From Sulfurospirillum halorespirans DSM 13726 (lineage in GTDB: Bacteria; Campylobacterota; Campylobacteria; Campylobacterales; Sulfurospirillaceae): 39,974 bases of DNA. The translations under genes were made by a program, and so were the position numbers. Below, one piece after another: positions 35,795 to 39,974 of this stretch; within the stretch, counting starts at the first letter, position 1; every line of letters begins with the position of its first letter. Location of the stretch: the NCBI RefSeq assembly GCF_001723605.1, contig NZ_CP017111.1, positions 2,989,867 to 3,029,840 of the forward strand, read 5' to 3'. Under the pieces are notes generated by a model. That model was not told the origin of the DNA. It ran no database searches and was given only the letters and a program-made list of their open reading frames with translations.

Positions 35795-38293
35795 ATGATG
35801 AGAGCACTCTGGGCCGGCGTTACCGGATTACAAGCGCACCAAACGGCTATGGACGTTGAATCAAACAATATTGCCAATGTTAATACCACCGGTTACAAAT
35901 ACAGCCGTGCAAATTTTGCAACTCTCTTGAGCCAAACAACGTCTATTGCAACAGCACCAACTGGAACACTGGGTGGTCAAAACTCAACCCAGATTGGTCT
36001 TGGAACAACCGTAAGTACCGTTACGAAGATTTTTTCACAAGGCTCCATTGAAACCACCGATAAAGATACGGATCTTGCGATTAGCGGTTCTGGATTTTTC
36101 GTTGTTTCTCCTGATGGTGGAACCACGTACAAATATACCCGCGATGGTGATTTTGAGTTTGATGCCGATGGTAACTTTGTTGATAGCAACGGCTACATCG
36201 TTCAAGGATGGTTACAAGATGAAGATACAGGCGAAATTGATACCACTTCACCTGTGACCAATATCACGATTGCTCCAGGACTTACAACGCCTGCAAGTGC
36301 TACAACCAAAGTAACCGTTAAAGCGAACCTTGATTCAGGTACGAGCGTTGGAACCAATAAAACATCTATCTACTCACTTGATTCTAACAGTGGTTGGGTG
36401 GATACCGATGGCGATGGTGTTAAAGATACAGCAGAAGTTCATGATGAAGATGATTCAGGTTCTAATTTGTTTACCTCTGATGATGAGCTCACTGAAAGAG
36501 GGATTGATTTTGGTGTTTTATACGATTCTGATGGTGAAGCCATTAGTCTCAATGAGGGACAAGGTTCGTGGATTAGTTATGCCGATGCTGAGACAAGTGT
36601 GACCATTAGTGATTACACGGCTGTTAATTTAGATATTACCATTAATGGAACCACCATTACCAATAGCGGTCCTGTAGATTATACCGATGCAGATGATGCC
36701 GCAACACAACTTGCCAGCTTAATCAATGCACAAACGGCTTCTACGGGTGTAACCGCAACCGTGACGAGTGGTAATAAAATCGTTTTAAGCAATGACAACT
36801 CAACGGGTACAACTTCTGCAACAAGAAACATTAAAATTGTGGCTAGTACTGCCGATACCACTGAAATCGATACCACATCTGTCATTACCGCGTATCAATA
36901 TGCCTATACCTCATCAGGAGCAACAACATCTACCGACTATGATGATTCTGAAACACGCTATTTTACAACTACCGAAGATTTAAGAAATGCGATGCAGACA
37001 GACGCTAGAACCAATGTCGATTACACAGGTGATGGTGCTTCTGACATTAACGATAGTGTGAGCATTATCGTCAATGATTCTGGTCAGTTTGAAATTTCAA
37101 ATACCACAGGCGATGCTTTCAACGAAGATGATGGAGATTTTATTGAAGATGATACCATTGATGAGACATCACTTAATTCGATATTATCCAATCACTCAGT
37201 GACACTGGCTACAGGCTCTGTATTAGGTGTTGGCATTGTTTTATCTGCCGATACCGTCATTGGTGGAACCACCTATCTTGCAGGTGCTACTGTTCCAGCA
37301 GCTACTATTAATGCAGCTTTAACAACTGAAACCGTTACCCTTCCTTTAGGATCAACCGCATCAGGAACGGGAACAAGTACGATTGAATCTGGAACCAATC
37401 TTAAATCTGCCGATGAGACAAGTGAAGATTATGATCTTAATTTGACCGTTACAGGCTTAACAGGTACGAATATCTCGCAAAACGATAGCTTTATCTCTGT
37501 TATGGATGCTATTCAAGGAACACTCACAGCAGGAACAACCACACGAACTACTGAAAATATCTATGCAGCAGCCTTAACAACTACCACTGAAATCTATGAC
37601 TCTTTAGGCTCAAAACACACTTTAACCATCCAATACACTAAAACAGGCACAAGTAGTTCTGGTGGTACGGAATGGTCAATGGTTATTTCAGTACCAGAAC
37701 CAGGTGAACTTAACAGTGGCGTTGAACCTGAAAATATTGTTACAGGTACCATTAGTTTTAACTCCGATGGTTCACTCTCTACCTATACGCCAAGAAACCT
37801 TACCTATACTGCCAATAACGGCTCAACCTCTAATCAAAGTGTTTCACTTGATTTTGGTTCACTCGGTCAATTTGATGGTATCACCAGTTTTGATAAAGAC
37901 TCTAGTACCTCAAGTATTAATCAAAATGGTTATGCAGGTGGAGATTTAACGGGTATTAGTATTGATGAAACGGGTACTATCATTGGTAGTTTTAGTAATG
38001 GTTACAGTTTTTCCCTTGCACAAGTGGCTATGGCAACGTTTACCAATGAAACGGGCTTAGAGAGCGATGGTGGTAACTGCTATATTTCAACCACCAACTC
38101 GGGTACAGCGATTGTTGGACAAGCCAGTACAGGAAGTAAAGGTTCCATCCAATCCAGTGCTTTAGAGATGAGTAACGCGGATCTTTCACGCTCACTGACT
38201 CAGTTAATCGTTATCCAAAGAGGTTACCAAGCTAGCTCAAAAGTAATTACCACCGCCGATGAAATGCTTAATGTACTTCTTCAAATGACATAA
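35795..38293 (+). CDS. flgE: Flagellar hook protein FlgE (long form)
   Basis: This 832-residue protein has the N-terminal axial motif (WAGVTGLQAHQTAMDVESNNIANVNTTGYK) and the SIETTDKDTDLAISGSGFFVV block. A large Thr/Asp-rich middle contains a flagellin/hook IN-like segment near residues 285-360 (AATQLASLINAQTASTGV). The C-terminus is SLTQLIVIQRGYQASSKVITTADEML. A length above 800 is normal for Campylobacterota hook proteins. ATG 35795 has AAAGGA upstream, and the gene has its own sigma-54 promoter at 35734. It is exported through the flagellar type III apparatus and polymerises to the hook. Confidence 0.93.
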   Translation: MMRALWAGVTGLQAHQTAMDVESNNIANVNTTGYKYSRANFATLLSQTTSIATAPTGTLGGQNSTQIGLGTTVSTVTKIFSQGSIETTDKDTDLAISGSGFFVVSPDGGTTYKYTRDGDFEFDADGNFVDSNGYIVQGWLQDEDTGEIDTTSPVTNITIAPGLTTPASATTKVTVKANLDSGTSVGTNKTSIYSLDSNSGWVDTDGDGVKDTAEVHDEDDSGSNLFTSDDELTERGIDFGVLYDSDGEAISLNEGQGSWISYADAETSVTISDYTAVNLDITINGTTITNSGPVDYTDADDAATQLASLINAQTASTGVTATVTSGNKIVLSNDNSTGTTSATRNIKIVASTADTTEIDTTSVITAYQYAYTSSGATTSTDYDDSETRYFTTTEDLRNAMQTDARTNVDYTGDGASDINDSVSIIVNDSGQFEISNTTGDAFNEDDGDFIEDDTIDETSLNSILSNHSVTLATGSVLGVGIVLSADTVIGGTTYLAGATVPAATINAALTTETVTLPLGSTASGTGTSTIESGTNLKSADETSEDYDLNLTVTGLTGTNISQNDSFISVMDAIQGTLTAGTTTRTTENIYAAALTTTTEIYDSLGSKHTLTIQYTKTGTSSSGGTEWSMVISVPEPGELNSGVEPENIVTGTISFNSDGSLSTYTPRNLTYTANNGSTSNQSVSLDFGSLGQFDGITSFDKDSSTSSINQNGYAGGDLTGISIDETGTIIGSFSNGYSFSLAQVAMATFTNETGLESDGGNCYISTTNSGTAIVGQASTGSKGSIQSSALEMSNADLSRSLTQLIVIQRGYQASSKVITTADEMLNVLLQMT

Positions 38294-38318
38294 CCATTTT
38301 TTAGCAAAAATATATTAA

Positions 38319-38347
38319 AATGAGTCCCAAAAATTAAGGGACTCATT
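38319..38347 (+). promoter_or_regulatory. Inverted repeat covering the Shine-Dalgarno of the DUF4160 gene
   Basis: Arms AATGAGTCCC (38319-38328) and GGGACTCATT (38338-38347) pair perfectly around a 9-base loop and end exactly at the base before ATG 38348. The Shine-Dalgarno AAGGGA sits in the right arm. It could be an operator, a translational switch, or the flgE terminator; no T-run is present. Confidence 0.65.
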
Positions 38348-38614
38348 ATGCCTATTATTTCCTACTTTTTTGGTATTGTCATCAGAATGTACCATGATGA
38401 CCATCCTCCAATGCACATCCACGTTGAATATCAAGGTTTTACTGCTTTTATATCTATTGAATCAGGTGAAATCATCAAAGGTCATCTTCCCAAAAAAGCG
38501 CTGATTATTTTAAAAGATTGGATATTTTTACACCAAGAAGAGTTAAAACACAACTGGGAACTTGCCCAAATATTTGAACCTTTAGAAAAAATTGCAGGAG
38601 CAGATAATGATTAA
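38348..38614 (+). CDS. DUF4160 family protein
   Basis: This 88-residue protein carries the DUF4160 signature: IRMYHDDHPPMHIHVEYQG, with Asp/His residues that look like a possible metal site, then FISIESGEI and a helix rich in Glu and Lys. The family is uncharacterised. It often precedes a DUF2442 gene, as here; the next gene's start lies inside its last codons. A toxin-antitoxin-like module has been suggested by such pairing, but that is inference. Confidence 0.88.
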   Translation: MPIISYFFGIVIRMYHDDHPPMHIHVEYQGFTAFISIESGEIIKGHLPKKALIILKDWIFLHQEELKHNWELAQIFEPLEKIAGADND

Positions 38615-38876
38615 TCTTATAAAAATTGAACCTCAAAATAACTATACTTTAAAACTCTATTTTTCAGATAATTCATCAGGTATACTTGATTTTACCTATA
38701 TGGTAAAAACGCAAAGTTCTTTAACAAAACCTCTTGAGTCTTTGGACTATTTTCAAGCATGTTTTATCGATTTTGGAGCGTTGTGCTGGAAAAATGGATT
38801 GGAATTAAGCGCAGAATCTTTGTACCGAAAATGTAAAGAAAATGGTACATTCCATATCAATCAAGCAAGCGCTTAA
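38607..38876 (+). CDS. DUF2442 family protein
   Basis: This 89-residue protein has the DUF2442 outline: a first strand pair (LIKIEPQNNYTLKLYFSDNSSGILD), a central helix region, then DYFQACFIDFGALCWKNGLELS with the typical W-x-NGLELS end. ATG 38607 is chosen because AGGAG lies seven bases upstream; the frame itself extends to 38592. It overlaps the DUF4160 stop by eight bases, so the two are translationally coupled. Confidence 0.87.
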   Translation: MINLIKIEPQNNYTLKLYFSDNSSGILDFTYMVKTQSSLTKPLESLDYFQACFIDFGALCWKNGLELSAESLYRKCKENGTFHINQASA

Positions 38877-38888
38877 ACAAGGATCATC

Positions 38889-39503
38889 ATGAAAATTACA
38901 CTCAACCACTACACTCCCCTCCTCATTTGTGCCGATGCCATTCGCACATGCTGGCAAAGTTTTGACAAAAGCGACGAAGGCGGCGAAAAAGACAAAGAAC
39001 TCATCGATCGTGTTGGCAATAAATTTAAACATGCTTCAACGCTTGAACATCTTGTCTATAACTTCTACATCGAAGGCGTATCGCGTGCGCTTCTTCAAGA
39101 GCTAGCACGCCACCGTATGGCGTCACTTTCGGTTAAATCCACACGCTATACCCTTAAAGAGTTAAAGAACGAAGAGAGCTTTACATGTAAAGATATGGAG
39201 CGCGCTTCAAAATACTTGGTTTTAACGGGTGTGGAGATGGTCGATGCCATGAGCATTAAGGCACTTGAGAACCTTCGTTTAGTACTCGTGGAGGGCATTA
39301 GCAACGATAAGGCAAAATACTGCCTTCCAGAGAGCTACAAGACCGAACTGACATGGACAGTCAATGCCAGAAGCCTTCAAAACTTTTTATCACTGCGCAG
39401 TGATAAAAGTGCACTCTGGGAGATTCAAAATCTAGCCCATGCACTTTACAATGCCCTTCCTGAAGAGCATAAGTATCTCTTTTCAATCAACGAACCCTCT
39501 TAA
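38889..39503 (+). CDS. thyX: Flavin-dependent thymidylate synthase ThyX
   Basis: This 204-residue protein has the ThyX motif [16 protein letters not shown] (about residues 74-89), the diagnostic RHR-x7-8-S segment that binds FAD and d[19 protein letters not shown] lies later. It makes dTMP from dUMP using folate and FAD and replaces ThyA in Campylobacterota. One exact palindrome inside is read as FTCKDM. Its stop overlaps the convergent ruvC stop by four bases. Confidence 0.95.
   Translation: MKITLNHYTPLLICADAIRTCWQSFDKSDEGGEKDKELIDRVGNKFKHASTLEHLVYNFYIEGVSRALLQELARHRMASLSVKSTRYTLKELKNEESFTCKDMERASKYLVLTGVEMVDAMSIKALENLRLVLVEGISNDKAKYCLPESYKTELTWTVNARSLQNFLSLRSDKSALWEIQNLAHALYNALPEEHKYLFSINEPS
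39180..39191. repeat. Interspersed palindrome TTTACATGTAAA inside thyX
   Basis: Exact 14-base CTTTACATGTAAAG, read in frame as Phe-Thr-Cys-Lys (FTCKDM). Confidence 0.9.
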
Positions 39504-39973
39504 CTCACCTTAACCCTTTGGGCATGCGTGATGGCAATAGCTATTGCGTCCGTAATGTCCAAGGGTTTAATCTCTTGCTTAATCCCTAAAATCTTCTTCA
39601 CCATAAACGCAACCTGCTCTTTAGCCGCTTTTCCATTGCCTGTTACGGCTTTTTTAACTTGGAGCGCTGTGTATTCGCTAAAATTACCAATCGTTTGCAA
39701 AATTTTCAAACTCAATGCTCCACGAAATTGTGCCAATTTAATCACCGTTTGAGGGTTATACGCGTAAAAAATATCTTCAATCGCGACTTCATCAATGGTG
39801 TGATGTTTTAAGATCGTATCGATTCCTTCAACCAACTCCATAATCTGATGTTGGAGTATTTTTTCTTTAATTTTGATAAGCCCTGCTTCAATTAATACAA
39901 GACTATTTCTCTCTTTTTTGAGGATTGCATAACCGCAATTTCGTGTGCCTGGATCGATTCCTAAAATAACCAC
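39500..39973 (-). CDS. ruvC: Holliday junction endonuclease RuvC, 5' end at window edge
   Basis: At least 157 residues are present, with the RuvC fold: [15 protein letters not shown] (first catalytic Asp), [14 protein letters not shown] (catalytic Glu) and [12 protein letters not shown] (final Asp pair). It cuts Holliday junctions with RuvAB during recombinational repair. The visible start would be GTG at 39973, one base from the window end, so the true start may lie a few codons outside. It converges with thyX. Confidence 0.93.
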   Translation of the reverse strand: MVILGIDPGTRNCGYAILKKERNSLVLIEAGLIKIKEKILQHQIMELVEGIDTILKHHTIDEVAIEDIFYAYNPQTVIKLAQFRGALSLKILQTIGNFSEYTALQVKKAVTGNGKAAKEQVAFMVKKILGIKQEIKPLDITDAIAIAITHAQRVKVS

Positions 39974-39974
39974 T

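Noticed and set aside
35795..38293. Repeated Thr/Asp-rich stretches in flgE considered as recent internal repeats
   Set aside because: They are low-complexity composition typical of hook middle domains; no long exact repeats were seen.

Overview
The window looks like chromosomal DNA of a motile, sulfur-respiring member of the Campylobacterota (Epsilonproteobacteria). Sulfurospirillum or a close relative is the best guess. The grounds are an rrn operon with a tRNA-Ile/tRNA-Ala spacer, an AT-rich sequence, two polysulfide-reductase-type operons, sigma-54 flagellar hook genes, ThyX instead of ThyA, and a secG-frr-pyrE block. The genus is inferred from gene content; no database search was possible.

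Layout. 1-3270 (minus strand): an rRNA operon, with 16S, tRNA-Ile(GAU), tRNA-Ala(UGC) and the first ~1.2 kb of 23S, which runs off the left edge. 3674-4381 (plus): a BI-1/YccA-type membrane protein, separated from the next block by a bidirectional terminator. 4441-17603 (all minus): a sulfur-respiration island holding two PsrABC-like modules (Tat-exported molybdopterin subunit, four-cluster ferredoxin subunit, NrfD/PsrC anchor). Each module is followed by a triple-rhodanese lipoprotein. Between them lie a LysR regulator and two small exported proteins. The Psr subunits of the two modules have clearly diverged, but the two rhodanese genes are almost identical at the DNA level.

18044-23581: a BioC-like methyltransferase (minus), divergent from a two-gene second-messenger operon (plus). 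That operon encodes a CHASE2 class III adenylate cyclase and a fusion of a class II cAMP-phosphodiesterase-like metallo-beta-lactamase domain, GAF and HD-GYP. 23670-27687 (plus): secG, polysaccharide deacetylase, frr, pyrE, an RDD protein and an MFS transporter, tightly packed. 27671-31536 (minus): FliL-like, DUF3137, LemA and TypA/BipA. 31749-38293 (plus): fliK, flgD, a flgE paralogue and the long flgE, with sigma-54 promoters before fliK and flgE. 38348-39973: a DUF4160/DUF2442 pair, thyX and ruvC.

The strongest unexplained signal is a palindrome, TTACATGTAA (often extended to CTTTACATGTAAAG). I count 16 copies in the 40 kb, where roughly 0.1 would be expected from base composition. It occurs between genes and inside many unrelated genes, where it is read as Leu-His-Val-(Lys) or Thr-Cys-Lys. 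It lies just after the stop codons of both rhodanese genes and typA, and it marks one exact edge of the duplicated rhodanese segment. It behaves like a genome-wide interspersed DNA signal and not like a promoter element of one regulon.
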